Shown: piece by piece, positions 7,415 to 17,682 of the stretch | How positions within the stretch are numbered: position 1 is the first letter of the stretch | Layout of the letters: every line of letters begins with the position of its first letter | Position numbers and translations under genes: made by a program | Assembly (NCBI RefSeq): GCF_003144095.1 | Contig: NZ_NSKH01000023.1 | Location: 965,611 to 1,029,610 of the forward strand | DNA from: Streptomyces sp. ICBB 8177 | GTDB lineage: Bacteria > Actinomycetota > Actinomycetes > Streptomycetales > Streptomycetaceae | Direction of reading: 5' to 3' | DNA: 64,000 nt | Notes under the pieces: generated by a model | The model's input: only the letters and a program-made list of their open reading frames with translations | What the model was told of the DNA's origin: nothing | Databases searched by the model: none

Positions 7415-8407
7415 TCACAACCAGTCGCGCTTGCGGAAGAACCGGTAGAGCACCGCGCACACCATGAGCATGCCGACCAGCACCACCGGATAGCCGTAGC
7501 GGGTGTGCAGCTCCGGCATGTGGTCGAAGTTCATGCCGTACACCCCGGCGATGAGCGTGGGCACCGCCGCGATCGCCGCCCACGCGGAGATCTTGCGCAT
7601 GTCGTCGTTCTGCCGCACGCCCACCTGCGTCAGATGGGCGCCGAGTATGTCGGTCAGCAGCCGGTCGAGCCCCTCGACCTGCTCGGTGACGCGGGCGAGG
7701 TGGTCGCTGACGTCGCGGAAGAACGGCCTGCTGCGCGGGCTGACGTACGGCACGCCCGCCTCCGCGAGCCGCCGCATCGGCTCGACGAGCGGCTGCGTCG
7801 CCCGGCGGAACTCCAGCACCTGCCGCTTGAAGCCGTAGACCCGGCTCGCGGTGTTCTTCGCGTCGGCGCCGTCCGGCGCGAAGACCTCCTCCTCCAACTG
7901 GTCGAGGTCCACCTGCAACTCGGCCGCCACGTCGATGTAGTGGTCCACGGTGGCGTCGCCGACCGCGTACAGCACCGCGCAGGGGCCGTGCGCCAGCACC
8001 TTCGGGGCCTCCTCCAGGCGCCTGCGCACCTCCGCCAGCGCCTGCCCCTCGCCGTGCCGCACCGTCACCACGAACGAGTCGCCGACGAAGACCATCAGCT
8101 CCTCCGTGGACACGCTGGAGGTCGCGTCGTCGTACGTGCACGGCTTGAGCACCAGGAACAGCGAGTCGTCGTAGACCTCCAGCTTGGGCCGCTGGTGCGC
8201 GGTGAGCGCGTCCTCGACCGCCAGCGGGTGCAGCCCGAACTCGCCGGACACGAGCGAGAACTCCTCCGGCGTGGGCTCGTGCAGCCCGATCCACAGGAAC
8301 GCGTCGCCGTCCCTGCGGGCCTCGGCGAGGGCGTCGGAGAAGTCGGCGGGGCCCGGGGTGCGGTGCCCGCCCTTGTAGATGGCGCAGTCCACGATCACGC
8401 CGGACAT
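7415..8407 (-). CDS. corA: CorA-type magnesium/cobalt transporter
   Basis: A 330-residue CorA family divalent cation channel. The N-terminal two thirds form the cytoplasmic domain (IGLHEPTPEEF, LHPLAVEDALTAHQRPK, then FLVLKP), followed by the long stalk helix (EFRRATQPLVEPMRRLAEAG and LLTDILGAHLTQVGVRQND). The first membrane helix ends in the signature YGMNF (GMN selectivity motif) near residue 294, and the second ends at the basic C-terminal tail FFRKRDWL. Length is normal for the family. It assembles as a pentamer in the plasma membrane and is gated by cytoplasmic Mg2+ in known members. It is divergent from the histidine phosphatase gene. Confidence 0.95.
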   Translation of the reverse strand: MSGVIVDCAIYKGGHRTPGPADFSDALAEARRDGDAFLWIGLHEPTPEEFSLVSGEFGLHPLAVEDALTAHQRPKLEVYDDSLFLVLKPCTYDDATSSVSTEELMVFVGDSFVVTVRHGEGQALAEVRRRLEEAPKVLAHGPCAVLYAVGDATVDHYIDVAAELQVDLDQLEEEVFAPDGADAKNTASRVYGFKRQVLEFRRATQPLVEPMRRLAEAGVPYVSPRSRPFFRDVSDHLARVTEQVEGLDRLLTDILGAHLTQVGVRQNDDMRKISAWAAIAAVPTLIAGVYGMNFDHMPELHTRYGYPVVLVGMLMVCAVLYRFFRKRDWL

Positions 8408-8444
8408 TGTGCCCGCCGTCTTCGGGGAAGTCGTAGCCGAGCCG

Positions 8445-8450
8445 TACGCT
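8445..8450 (+). promoter_or_regulatory. Probable -10 box of a leaderless promoter
   Basis: TACGCT ends 7 bases before the ATG at 8458, and there is no Shine-Dalgarno sequence between. It lies just outside the corA start on the other strand. Confidence 0.5.
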
Positions 8451-8457
8451 CGTGACC

Positions 8458-9153
8458 ATGCCCACTGTCATCCTGGTCCGGCACGGCCGGTCCACCGCCA
8501 ACGCGGACGGGGTTCTCGCCGGCTGGAGTCCGGGCGTCGCCCTGGACGAGCACGGCGCCGCCCAGGCCGCCGCACTGGCCGGACGCCTCGCCGACCTGCC
8601 GGTCCGCGCCGTCGTCAGCAGCCCGCTGCAGCGCTGCCGGGAGACCCTGGCCCCGCTGCTGGCCGCCCGCCCCGAGCTGCCCTCGTACACCGACGACCGG
8701 CTGGGGGAGTGCCGCTACGGCGACTGGACCGGCCGCAAGCTCGCCGAGCTGGCGGACGAGCCGCTGTGGCAGACCGTCCAGCGCCACCCCTCGGCGGCCG
8801 TCTTCCCCGGCGAGGACGGCGAGTCGGTGCGCGCCATGCAGCACCGCGCCGTGGAGGCGATACGCGACTGGAACGAGCGGATCGAGCGCGAGCACGGACC
8901 CGACGCGCTCTACCTGGTCTGCTCGCACGGCGACATCATCAAGTCGGTCGCCGCCGACGCGCTCGGGATGCACCTGGACCTCTTCCAGCGGCTGTCCGTC
9001 GAACCCTGCTCGGTGACCGCCGTCCGCTACACCCCGATGCGGCCCTACGTGGTGCGGCTGGGCGACACCGGCGAGTTCTCGGGCCTGGTGCCGCGCCTGG
9101 CGCAGGGCGCCGCGGACGACGCGGTGGTCGGCGGAGCCACGGGCGCACCGTGA
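8458..9153 (+). CDS. Histidine phosphatase family protein (MSMEG_4193 type)
   Basis: A 231-residue phosphoglycerate-mutase-like histidine phosphatase. The phospho-acceptor motif LVRHGRSTAN is at residues 6-15, followed by SSPLQRCRETL, the acidic GECRYGDWTG segment, and the second catalytic His in LVCSHGDIIKS (about 158-168). The sequence and neighbours fit the actinobacterial subfamily always found near DUF3090, SCO1664-type and mshC genes. No substrate is known to me for this subfamily. A GTG two codons earlier (8452) is an alternative start; the ATG fits a leaderless start because TACGCT ends 7 bases upstream. Confidence 0.92.
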   Translation: MPTVILVRHGRSTANADGVLAGWSPGVALDEHGAAQAAALAGRLADLPVRAVVSSPLQRCRETLAPLLAARPELPSYTDDRLGECRYGDWTGRKLAELADEPLWQTVQRHPSAAVFPGEDGESVRAMQHRAVEAIRDWNERIEREHGPDALYLVCSHGDIIKSVAADALGMHLDLFQRLSVEPCSVTAVRYTPMRPYVVRLGDTGEFSGLVPRLAQGAADDAVVGGATGAP

Positions 9154-9252
9154 TCCCCTGGCGCAGTAGGGTGGTGCAACGGATTCCACGCGGCCCCCAG
9201 CGCGGCCGTACGCACTGAGTACAAACCGTCCAGTCGAGCAAACGGAGCGAAC

Positions 9253-9849
9253 GTGCCCCGTCAGGTGTTCTTCTACGAGCAGCCGGACCGGTTCGTGGCC
9301 GGCACGGTCGGGCAGCCCGGTCAGCGCACCTTCTTCCTCCAGGCCACCGCCGCCGGTCGCACCACCAGCGTCGCGCTGGAGAAGAGCCAGGTGGAGGCGC
9401 TCGCCGAACGGGTCGACGAACTCCTCGACGAGGTGGTGCGGCGCAGCGGCGGCAGCACCTCGGTGCCCGCGGTCGCCCCGGCGGAGCTCGCCGACACCGC
9501 GCCGCTCGACACGCCCGTCGACGAGGAGTTCCGGGTCGGCACGATGGCCCTGGCCTGGGACACCGCGGCCGAGCGCATGATCCTCGAGGCGCAGGCCCTG
9601 GTCGAACTGGACACCGACGAGATGTCGTCGGACGACCTGGAGGCGGCCGAGGAGATGCTGCTCCAGGACGAGGAGAACGGCCCCCCGATGCTGCGCGTGC
9701 GGCTCACCGGCGCGCAGGCCAGGTCGTTCGCCAAGCGGGCGCTCGAGGTGGTCTCGGCGGGCCGTCCGCCCTGCCCGCTGTGCAGCCTGCCCCTGGACCC
9801 GGAAGGACACGTATGCCCGCGTCAGAACGGGTACCGCAGGGCGGGCTGA
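9253..9849 (+). CDS. DUF3090 family protein with C-terminal zinc-ribbon-like motif
   Basis: A 198-residue soluble protein of the actinobacterial DUF3090 family, starting MPRQVFFYEQPDRFVAGTVG from a GTG codon. The N-terminal part is predicted beta-rich; residues 50-70 form a helix (EKSQVEALAERVDELLDEVV). The middle is acidic. The end carries CPLCSLPLDPEGHVCPR (about 174-190), a C-x2-C...H-x-C cluster suggesting a bound zinc. No enzymatic role is known. It follows the histidine phosphatase by 99 bases, and its last 37 bases overlap the next gene, so the two are probably translationally coupled. Confidence 0.88.
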   Translation: MPRQVFFYEQPDRFVAGTVGQPGQRTFFLQATAAGRTTSVALEKSQVEALAERVDELLDEVVRRSGGSTSVPAVAPAELADTAPLDTPVDEEFRVGTMALAWDTAAERMILEAQALVELDTDEMSSDDLEAAEEMLLQDEENGPPMLRVRLTGAQARSFAKRALEVVSAGRPPCPLCSLPLDPEGHVCPRQNGYRRAG

Positions 9850-10679
9850 CGCCCACCGCGACGCCGTCGCACGCGGCCCGCGTGGCGTCCCCGGACACCG
9901 AGGCCGACCTCGACCTGCTCACCCGTGGCGAGCTGACCGTGCGCGGCAGGCTGCGCGAGGCGTCCAACGCCGTCCTGTACTGCGCGGTCGCCCTCGACGG
10001 CCGGGAGGCCGCCTGCGTCTACAAGCCGGTCGCCGGGGAGCGCCCGCTGTGGGACTTCCCCGACGGTACCCTGGCCGCCCGCGAGGTCGCCGCCTACCTG
10101 GTCTCCGAGGCCACCGGCTGGGACCTGGTACCGCCGACCGTGCTGCGCGACGGGCCGTACGGCGAGGGCATGTGCCAGCTGTGGATCGAGGCCGACCCCG
10201 GCACCGCCCTGCTGGCCCTGGTCGAACAGGACGAGCCGGGCCCTGGCTGGAAGGCCGTGGTCGAGGCCGAGGTCGCCGAGGGCCGCACGGCGCTGCTGGT
10301 GCACGCCGACGACGAGCGGCTGCGGCGGCTGGCGGTGCTGGACGCGGTGATCAACAACGCCGACCGCAAGGGCGGCCACCTGCTGCCCACCGCCGACGGC
10401 CGGCTCTACGGCATCGACCACGGGGTGACCTTCCACACCGAGGACAAGCTGCGCACGCTGCTGTGGGGCTGGGCGGGCGATCCGCTGACCGAGGAGGCGC
10501 ACGCCGTCCTGCGCGGCCTGGGCGCCGCGCTGGACGGCGATCTGGGCGCCCGGCTGGCCGCTCTGCTCACCCCCGCCGAGACCGACGCCCTGCGGGCCAG
10601 GACCGCGGCCCTGCTGGCCTCGGGACGCCATCCCGAGCCGGGGGGCGGCTGGCCCGCCATCCCGTGGCCCCCGGTGTGA
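9813..10679 (+). CDS. SCO1664 family protein (PI3/4-kinase/HipA-like fold)
   Basis: A 288-residue member of the actinobacterial SCO1664 family. The start at 9813 is supported by GGAAGGA six bases upstream, inside the end of the DUF3090 gene. An N-lobe-like part (LREASNAVLYCAVALDG, CVYKPVAGERPLWDFPDG with a candidate ATP-binding Lys) is followed by the catalytic-loop pattern DAVINNADRKGGHLL (about 178-192) and YGIDHGVTFH (about 199-208), corresponding to the N and DxG residues of phosphatidylinositol-kinase/HipA-like enzymes. It is therefore probably a kinase or nucleotidyl transferase, but the substrate is unknown. Overlap with DUF3090 and the nearby mshC suggest a shared process. Confidence 0.88.
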   Translation: MPASERVPQGGLTPTATPSHAARVASPDTEADLDLLTRGELTVRGRLREASNAVLYCAVALDGREAACVYKPVAGERPLWDFPDGTLAAREVAAYLVSEATGWDLVPPTVLRDGPYGEGMCQLWIEADPGTALLALVEQDEPGPGWKAVVEAEVAEGRTALLVHADDERLRRLAVLDAVINNADRKGGHLLPTADGRLYGIDHGVTFHTEDKLRTLLWGWAGDPLTEEAHAVLRGLGAALDGDLGARLAALLTPAETDALRARTAALLASGRHPEPGGGWPAIPWPPV

Positions 10680-10783
10680 CCGCGCCGCGCCACGCTCGTA
10701 TGCACGTCGGGGCCGGTTGCGGCAAGACCGCCCATCCGGCCAACCCCGGCCGTCCCGGGTCGTAGCGGGAACGTTCGTCCGGT

Positions 10784-10789
10784 TAGGCT
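10784..10789 (+). promoter_or_regulatory. Probable -10 box of the mshC promoter (leaderless)
   Basis: TAGGCT ends 6 bases before the mshC ATG at 10796, and the gap GGTTAGGCTCGGGAC contains no ribosome-binding site. The transcript probably begins at the start codon. Confidence 0.5.
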
Positions 10790-10795
10790 CGGGAC

Positions 10796-12025
10796 ATGCA
10801 TGCCTGGCCCGCTTCGGAGGTTCCCGCCCTGCCCGGCAGGGGACACGAACTCCGCCTCCACGACACCGCGACCGGCGGTACGGTCACCCTGGACCCCGGT
10901 CCCGTCGCCCGCATCTACGTATGCGGCATCACTCCCTACGACGCCACGCACATGGGGCACGCGGCCACCTACACCGCGTTCGACCTGGTGCAGCGCGTGT
11001 GGCTCGACACGAAGCGGCAGGTCCACTACGTACAGAACGTCACCGACGTCGACGACCCGCTGCTGGAGCGCGCCGTCGCCACCGGTGTCGACTGGACCGA
11101 GCTGGCGGAGCGTGAAACCGCCCTGTTCCGCGAGGACATGACGGCCCTGCGGCTGCTGCCGCCGCGTCACTACATCGGCGCGGTCGAGGCGATACCCGGG
11201 ATCGTCCCGCTGGTGGAGCGGCTGCGCGAGCAGGGCGCCGCCTACGAACTCGACGGCGACGTGTACTTCTCCGTCGAGTCCGACCCGCACTTCGGCGGTG
11301 TCTCGGGTCTCGACGCCGCGACCATGCGCCACCTGTCCGCCGAGCGCGGCGGCGACCCGGACCGCCCGGGCAAGAAGAACCCGCTCGACCCCATGCTGTG
11401 GATGGCCGCCCGCGACGGCGAGCCCAGCTGGGACGGCGGTTCGCTGGGCCGCGGCAGGCCCGGCTGGCACATCGAGTGCGTCGCCATCGCGCTGGACCAC
11501 CTCGGGATGGGCTTCGACGTCCAGGGCGGCGGCTCCGACCTCGCCTTCCCGCACCACGAGATGGGCGCCTCCCACGCGCAGGTGCTCACCGGCGAGTTCC
11601 CGATGGCCAAGGCGTACGTGCACGCCGGGATGGTCGGTCTCGACGGCGAGAAGATGTCGAAGTCCAAGGGCAACCTGGTCTTCGTCTCGCGGCTGCGGCA
11701 GGACGGCGTCGATCCGGCCGCCATACGCCTCGCCCTGCTGTCCCGTCACTACCGCGCCGACTGGGAGTGGACCGACGGGGTGCTGGACGAGGCGGTCGCC
11801 CGGCTCGGCCGCTGGCGCGCCGCCGTCTCCCGGCCGGACGGCCCGTCGGCCGAGGAACTGGTGGAACAGGTCCGCGCGGCGCTCGCGGACGACCTGAACG
11901 CGCCCGCCGCGCTCGCCGCGGTCGACGCGTGGGTGGCGCGGCAGGACGCCGAGGGCGGGACCGACACCGGCGCGCCCGGGCTGGTCTCGCGGGCGGTGGA
12001 CGCGCTGCTGGGCGTCGCGCTGTAG
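10796..12025 (+). CDS. mshC: MshC, cysteine:1D-myo-inosityl 2-amino-2-deoxy-alpha-D-glucopyranoside ligase
   Basis: MshC joins cysteine to GlcN-Ins with ATP in mycothiol biosynthesis, the main low-molecular-weight thiol pathway of actinobacteria. The 409-residue protein is a cysteinyl-tRNA-synthetase relative without the anticodon-binding domain: it has [18 protein letters not shown] (about 37-54) with the zinc cysteine and HIGH-like [14 protein letters not shown] in the middle, FPHHEMG for zinc/cysteine binding, and KMSKSKGN (about 285-292). The start codon ATG at 10796 fits the family N-terminus ([12 protein letters not shown]). It is the last gene of the phosphatase-DUF3090-SCO1664 cluster and is followed by a very strong terminator stem. 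Confidence 0.97.
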   Translation: MHAWPASEVPALPGRGHELRLHDTATGGTVTLDPGPVARIYVCGITPYDATHMGHAATYTAFDLVQRVWLDTKRQVHYVQNVTDVDDPLLERAVATGVDWTELAERETALFREDMTALRLLPPRHYIGAVEAIPGIVPLVERLREQGAAYELDGDVYFSVESDPHFGGVSGLDAATMRHLSAERGGDPDRPGKKNPLDPMLWMAARDGEPSWDGGSLGRGRPGWHIECVAIALDHLGMGFDVQGGGSDLAFPHHEMGASHAQVLTGEFPMAKAYVHAGMVGLDGEKMSKSKGNLVFVSRLRQDGVDPAAIRLALLSRHYRADWEWTDGVLDEAVARLGRWRAAVSRPDGPSAEELVEQVRAALADDLNAPAALAAVDAWVARQDAEGGTDTGAPGLVSRAVDALLGVAL

Positions 12026-12044
12026 CACCGCGCGGCGGTCACGC

Positions 12045-12090
12045 GCACGAGGGCGGCCCCGGCCGGAGACGGCCGGGGCCGCCCTCGTGC
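12045..12090. terminator. Very strong bidirectional terminator between mshC and parJ
   Basis: A perfect 20-bp stem (12045-12064 with 12071-12090) with loop GGAGAC, extendable by three more pairs including one wobble, separates the convergent stops at 12025 and 12104. Confidence 0.9.
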
Positions 12091-12103
12091 GTGCGCGGGC
12101 GCG

Positions 12104-13222
12104 TCAGTCCTCGCCGGAGCCGTCCGCCGCGTCACCAGTGTCGGAGTCGGAGCCCGAACCGGAGTCTCCGTCGCCCCGGCCCTCCTGGTCCCGGCTGTCC
12201 TCGTCCCGGTCGCCGGCGTCCTCGGGGCCCGAGTCGCCCCGGTCGCCGTCCTCGCGGTCCTCCTTGTCCTCCCGGTCCCGGGGGAACGGGCCGCCCTGGC
12301 CCGTGGTGCCCCGGCGGAACGGGCCAGGGCCGCCCAGCTCGCCGCCCTCGGTGGCGTGTGAGGCGCCCTGGCCGCCGGGCTGGCCGTCGCGGCGGCGCAG
12401 GTAGCGCTCGAACTCCCGGGCGATGGCCTCGCCCGACGCCTCCGGGAGCTCCGCGGTGTCCCGCGCCTCCTCCAGCGTCTGCACGTACTCCGCCACCTCG
12501 CTGTCCTCGGCGGCGAGTTGGTCCACGCCCAGCTGCCAGGCGCGGGCGTCCTCGGGGAGTTCGCCGGTGGGCACCCGCAGGTCGATCAGGTCCTCCAGCC
12601 GGTTGAGCAGCGCCAGCGTCGCCTTGGGGTTGGGCGGCTGCGACACGTAGTGCGGCACCGCGGCCCACAGGCTGACGGTGGGGATGCCCGCGTGCGTGCA
12701 GGCTTCCTGGAGGATGCCGACGATGCCGGTCGGGCCCTCGTAGCGCGACTCCTCCAGGCTGAGGGTGCGGGCGAGGTCCGGGTCGGAGGTGACGCCGGTG
12801 ACCGGGACCGGGCGGGTGTGCGGGGTGTCGCCGAGCAGCGCGCCCAGGATCACCACCATCTCCACGCCCAACTCGTGCGCGAAGCCCAGCAGTTCGTTGC
12901 AGAACGACCGCCAGCGCATGCTGGGCTCTATGCCCCGGACCAGGACCAGGTCGCGCGGGGAGGGGCCGGGGACGCGGACCACGGACAGCCGGGTGGTGGG
13001 CCAGGTGATCTTCCGGGTCCCGTTGTCCAGCCATACCGTGGGCCGGTTGACCTGGAAGTCGTAGTAGTCCTCGGCGTCGAGCGCCGCGAAGACCTCCCCC
13101 TTCCACTCCCGGTCCAGGTGGGCGACCGCGCTGGACGCGGCGTCCCCGGCGTCGTTCCAGCCCTCGAACGCGGCCACCATGACCGGGTCGATCAGCTCGG
13201 GTACCCCCGAGAGCTCGATCAC
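12104..13222 (-). CDS. parJ: PAC2 family protein, ParJ orthologue
   Basis: A 372-residue PAC2-fold protein (related to proteasome-assembly chaperones). The start is a GTG at 13222 with GGAAGGAGG just upstream, giving MIELSGVPELIDPVMVAAFEGWNDAGDAAS. Other family marks are LVLVRGIEPSMRWRSF, VVILGALLGDTPHTRPVPVTG and SLWAAVPHYVSQPPNPKA. In S. coelicolor the gene at this position, between mshC and glpD, is parJ (SCO1662), reported to bind ParA and affect chromosome segregation at sporulation; the assignment here rests on family and position. The last 75 or so residues are a disordered tail of Asp, Glu, Arg, Gly and Ser (for example DREDKEDREDGDRGDSGP), which I would not expect to belong to the folded domain. 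Confidence 0.88.
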   Translation of the reverse strand: MIELSGVPELIDPVMVAAFEGWNDAGDAASSAVAHLDREWKGEVFAALDAEDYYDFQVNRPTVWLDNGTRKITWPTTRLSVVRVPGPSPRDLVLVRGIEPSMRWRSFCNELLGFAHELGVEMVVILGALLGDTPHTRPVPVTGVTSDPDLARTLSLEESRYEGPTGIVGILQEACTHAGIPTVSLWAAVPHYVSQPPNPKATLALLNRLEDLIDLRVPTGELPEDARAWQLGVDQLAAEDSEVAEYVQTLEEARDTAELPEASGEAIAREFERYLRRRDGQPGGQGASHATEGGELGGPGPFRRGTTGQGGPFPRDREDKEDREDGDRGDSGPEDAGDRDEDSRDQEGRGDGDSGSGSDSDTGDAADGSGED

Positions 13223-13399
13223 CCAGTGCCTCCTTCCGTCCTCGGCGGAGCGTCCGCCGCGAACCGTTGCGCCGCCCACGGCACGGGCGGCCCGACTTCA
13301 GTGCGCCACCAGCCTACGGCTTTCGCCGCGCGAGTCCGCAGACCTCGTGAGTCCGGCGGACGCCGACCCCGGACGGGACGCGGACGTCCTCGCGAACGC

Positions 13400-13437
13400 G
13401 GACGGCCGGGCGGAAGGGGCCCTCCGTCCGGCCGTCC
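13400..13437 (-). terminator. Probable terminator of the glpFKD operon
   Basis: A stem of 10 perfect pairs (13400-13409 with 13428-13437) continues inward with mismatches. It lies 23 bases beyond the glpD stop in the direction of transcription. Confidence 0.65.
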
Positions 13438-13459
13438 CGCGCGCGAACGCGCCCTGCCG

Positions 13460-15067
13460 TCAGCCGCGCGCGGCCAGCAGCCCGCCCACCCGGTCGCGCA
13501 CCTCGTCGGTGTCCAGGCCGCGGATGGTCAGCGTGGTGCGGCGGCGCAGCACGTCGTCGACCGTCTCGGCCCACTCGTGGTCACGGGCGTAGACGACCTG
13601 GGCCCAGATCTCCGGGCCGTCGGGGTGTATGCGCTCGCCCAGCGCCGGGTCCTCGTTCACCAGCCGGGCGATGTCGAACGACAACGCGCCGTAGTGCGTC
13701 GCCAGATGACGGGCCGTCAGCGGATCGATGCGGGTGCCGGGCTCGCGGTCCACCAGCAGCCGGTGGGCGACCGCGTTGGGGTTGGCGACGCCCGGCAACG
13801 GCACCCGGCGCACCAGGTCGCCGATGGGCTGCATGTCCTCGCCCAGCGGGTGACCGGGCAGCTCGGCGAGCTTGCGCATCACCGTGCGGCCGATGTGCCG
13901 GTAGGTGGTCCACTTGCCGCCGGCCACCGACAGCATGCCGCCGCGGCCCTCGGTCACCACGGTCTCGCGCTTGGCCTGCGCCACGTCGCCGGGGCCGCCG
14001 GGCAGCACCCGCAGGCCCGCGAAGGCGTAGGTCATCAAGGACCGGTCCAGGTCGGCGTCCCGGATGGAGAACGCCGCCTCGTCCAGGATCTGCTGGATGT
14101 CGGACTCGGTGGCCCGCACGTCCGCCGGGTCGCCCTCGTACACCTCGTCGGTGGTGCCCAGCAGCAGCTGGTCCTCCCACGGCAGGGCGAAGGTGATGCG
14201 GTACTTGTCGATCGGGGTGGCCATGGCGGCCTTCCAAGGCGACTTGCGCCTCATCACGATGTGCGCGCCCTTGGACAGGCGGATCGACGGGTCGGCGCCG
14301 CTGTCCTCCAGCTTGCGCAGGTGGTCGACCCAGGGGCCGGTGGCGTTGAGGACCACGCGCGCGTTGACGCCGAACTCGGCGCCGTCGACGCGGTCCTTCA
14401 GCTCCGCGCCGCTGACCCGGCCGCGGGTGAAGCGCAGCCCGGTCACCTCTGCGTGGTTGAGCACCACGGCACCGGACTCCACGGCCGCGCGGACCGTCAT
14501 GACGGCCACCCGCGAGTCGTTCATCTGGTGGTCGTAGTAGACCGCGACGGCCTTGAGGTTGTCGGTGCGCAGGCCGGGGTTGGCGGCCTGCGCCTTGGCC
14601 GGGGAGATCACCTTGCCGACGCCGTCGCCGAAGGCGGACAGCGCCGAGTAGGCGAACACGCCGGCGCCCAGCTTGGCGGCGCCGACCGGGCCGCCCTTGT
14701 AGACCGGCAGGTAGAACGTGAGCGGGTTGACCAGGTGCGGGGCCACGTCCTTGGCCAGCACCCGCCGCTCATGGTGGTTCTCCGCGACCAGCTTGACCGC
14801 GCCGGTCTGCAGGTAGCGCAGACCGCCGTGCACCAGCTTGGAGGACGCGGACGAGGTGGCGCCGGCGAAGTCGCCGGCGTCCACCATCGCGACCCGCAGC
14901 CCGGCCTGGGCCGCGTGCCAGGCCACCGAGGTGCCCAGGATGCCTCCGCCGATCACGAGCAGATCGTACGTGGCGTGGCTCAGGAGATCCCGGGTCTCGC
15001 TGCGGCTTGCGTTGCGACCGGCGGCCGGATGCGTCCCGAGGGTCGGGACGCTCTGCAGGGTGGTCAT
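13460..15067 (-). CDS. glpD: Aerobic glycerol-3-phosphate dehydrogenase GlpD
   Basis: GlpD oxidises sn-glycerol 3-phosphate to dihydroxyacetone phosphate at the membrane and passes electrons to quinone. The 535-residue protein has the FAD-binding motif DLLVIGGGILGTSVAWHAA (about 35-53), the family signature SSKLVHGGLRYLQTG (about 75-89), and KGAHIVMRRK, ending in the GlpD C-terminal domain. Length is normal. It is the third gene after glpF and glpK (stop of glpK 9 bases before the glpD start), corresponding to the S. coelicolor gyl operon glpD1. Expression is expected to be induced by glycerol through GylR. Confidence 0.97.
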   Translation of the reverse strand: MTTLQSVPTLGTHPAAGRNASRSETRDLLSHATYDLLVIGGGILGTSVAWHAAQAGLRVAMVDAGDFAGATSSASSKLVHGGLRYLQTGAVKLVAENHHERRVLAKDVAPHLVNPLTFYLPVYKGGPVGAAKLGAGVFAYSALSAFGDGVGKVISPAKAQAANPGLRTDNLKAVAVYYDHQMNDSRVAVMTVRAAVESGAVVLNHAEVTGLRFTRGRVSGAELKDRVDGAEFGVNARVVLNATGPWVDHLRKLEDSGADPSIRLSKGAHIVMRRKSPWKAAMATPIDKYRITFALPWEDQLLLGTTDEVYEGDPADVRATESDIQQILDEAAFSIRDADLDRSLMTYAFAGLRVLPGGPGDVAQAKRETVVTEGRGGMLSVAGGKWTTYRHIGRTVMRKLAELPGHPLGEDMQPIGDLVRRVPLPGVANPNAVAHRLLVDREPGTRIDPLTARHLATHYGALSFDIARLVNEDPALGERIHPDGPEIWAQVVYARDHEWAETVDDVLRRRTTLTIRGLDTDEVRDRVGGLLAARG

Positions 15068-15075
15068 ATCTCTAC

Positions 15076-16620
<1,545 letters not shown>

Positions 16621-16675
16621 TGGTGCTCCTGAGGTCTGGTGAGGGTGCGGTGGTCGGTCTCGTCCGGGTGCGGCA

Positions 16676-17473
16676 TCAGGCGAACGCGAGCTGGTAGATA
16701 CCGCCCGCGATGGCGCCGCCGATCAGCGGACCCACCACCGGTATCCACGCGTAGCCCCAGTCGGAGCCGCCCTTGTTGGGCAGCGGCAGCAGGGCGTGGA
16801 CGATGCGCGGGCCGAGGTCGCGCGCGGGGTTGATGGCGTAGCCGGTCGGGCCGCCGAGCGACAGGCCGATGCCGACCACCAGCAGCGCGACCATCAGGGT
16901 GCCCAGGCCGTTGAGGGCCAGGCCCTTCGTCATGCCCATCGTCAGGATGAAGAGCACCAGCACGGTGGTCCCGATGATCTCGGTGGCCAGGTTCTGGGCG
17001 ACGTTGCGGATCTCCGGGCCGGTGGAGAAGATCCCCAGCACCGGACCGCCGGGCTGACCGGGGCGGTCCTCCTCCCGGGTGACCGGGCCCGCCGGGTCGG
17101 CCTGCGTGCCGCCGACGATCTCCGGGTCGGTCATGTGCGCGGCGAACTGCCCGTAGTAGGCGAGCCACACCAGGGTGGCGCCGATGATCGCGCCGAGGAT
17201 CTGACCCCCGAGGTAGACCGGCACCTGGCTCCACTGGCCGGTCTTGATGGCCACGCCGAGGGTCACCGCCGGGTTCAGCTGCCCGCCGGACAGGCCGTTG
17301 GAGATGTAGGCGCCGGCCAGGACGGCGAAGCCCCACCCGAAGGCGATCGCCACCCATCCGGCGCCCTTGGCCTTGGAGTGCTTGAGCGTGACGGCGGCGC
17401 ACACACCGCCACCGAGAAGAATCAGAACGGCGGTACCGATGAGTTCGCCGACGAAGACGTGGCCGTTGGACAA
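16676..17473 (-). CDS. glpF: Glycerol uptake facilitator GlpF
   Basis: A 265-residue aquaglyceroporin of the MIP family that lets glycerol cross the plasma membrane by facilitated diffusion. Six membrane helices can be traced. The two pore motifs are [12 protein letters not shown] (about 60-71) and [13 protein letters not shown] (about 210-222); the Asp after the second NPA-Arg is typical of glycerol-conducting channels. It is the first gene of the glpFKD operon, and the promoter lies in the 209 bases before the gylR stop. Confidence 0.97.
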   Translation of the reverse strand: MSNGHVFVGELIGTAVLILLGGGVCAAVTLKHSKAKGAGWVAIAFGWGFAVLAGAYISNGLSGGQLNPAVTLGVAIKTGQWSQVPVYLGGQILGAIIGATLVWLAYYGQFAAHMTDPEIVGGTQADPAGPVTREEDRPGQPGGPVLGIFSTGPEIRNVAQNLATEIIGTTVLVLFILTMGMTKGLALNGLGTLMVALLVVGIGLSLGGPTGYAINPARDLGPRIVHALLPLPNKGGSDWGYAWIPVVGPLIGGAIAGGIYQLAFA

Positions 17474-17539
17474 AGCGGGCTCCTTACGTTCTCATGCCCA
17501 TCCGATGAGCAAGGTGGCGGACCCCGGGTCCCGTCCGGT

Positions 17540-17563
17540 GTTCGACAATGTCGACCGCCGAAC
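17540..17563 (-). promoter_or_regulatory. Candidate GylR operator upstream of glpF
   Basis: Two nested inverted repeats overlap: TCGACA-a-TGTCGA (17542-17554) and GTTCG...CGAAC (17540-17544 with 17559-17563). On the glpF strand the sequence reads TTGTCGAACACC, sharing TGYCGAACACC with the repeat upstream of gylR, which suggests one regulator binds both. Confidence 0.5.
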
Positions 17564-17682
17564 GGAAGTTTTGCTCTCGGTATTCATGGCGTCAAGGGGC
17601 GCGGAGACCGCTCCCGGTGAAGAGCCCAAACAGTTATCAACGGTCCTCGCGGACATTCCGTACGCGTCGCGCACCCGCCGCC

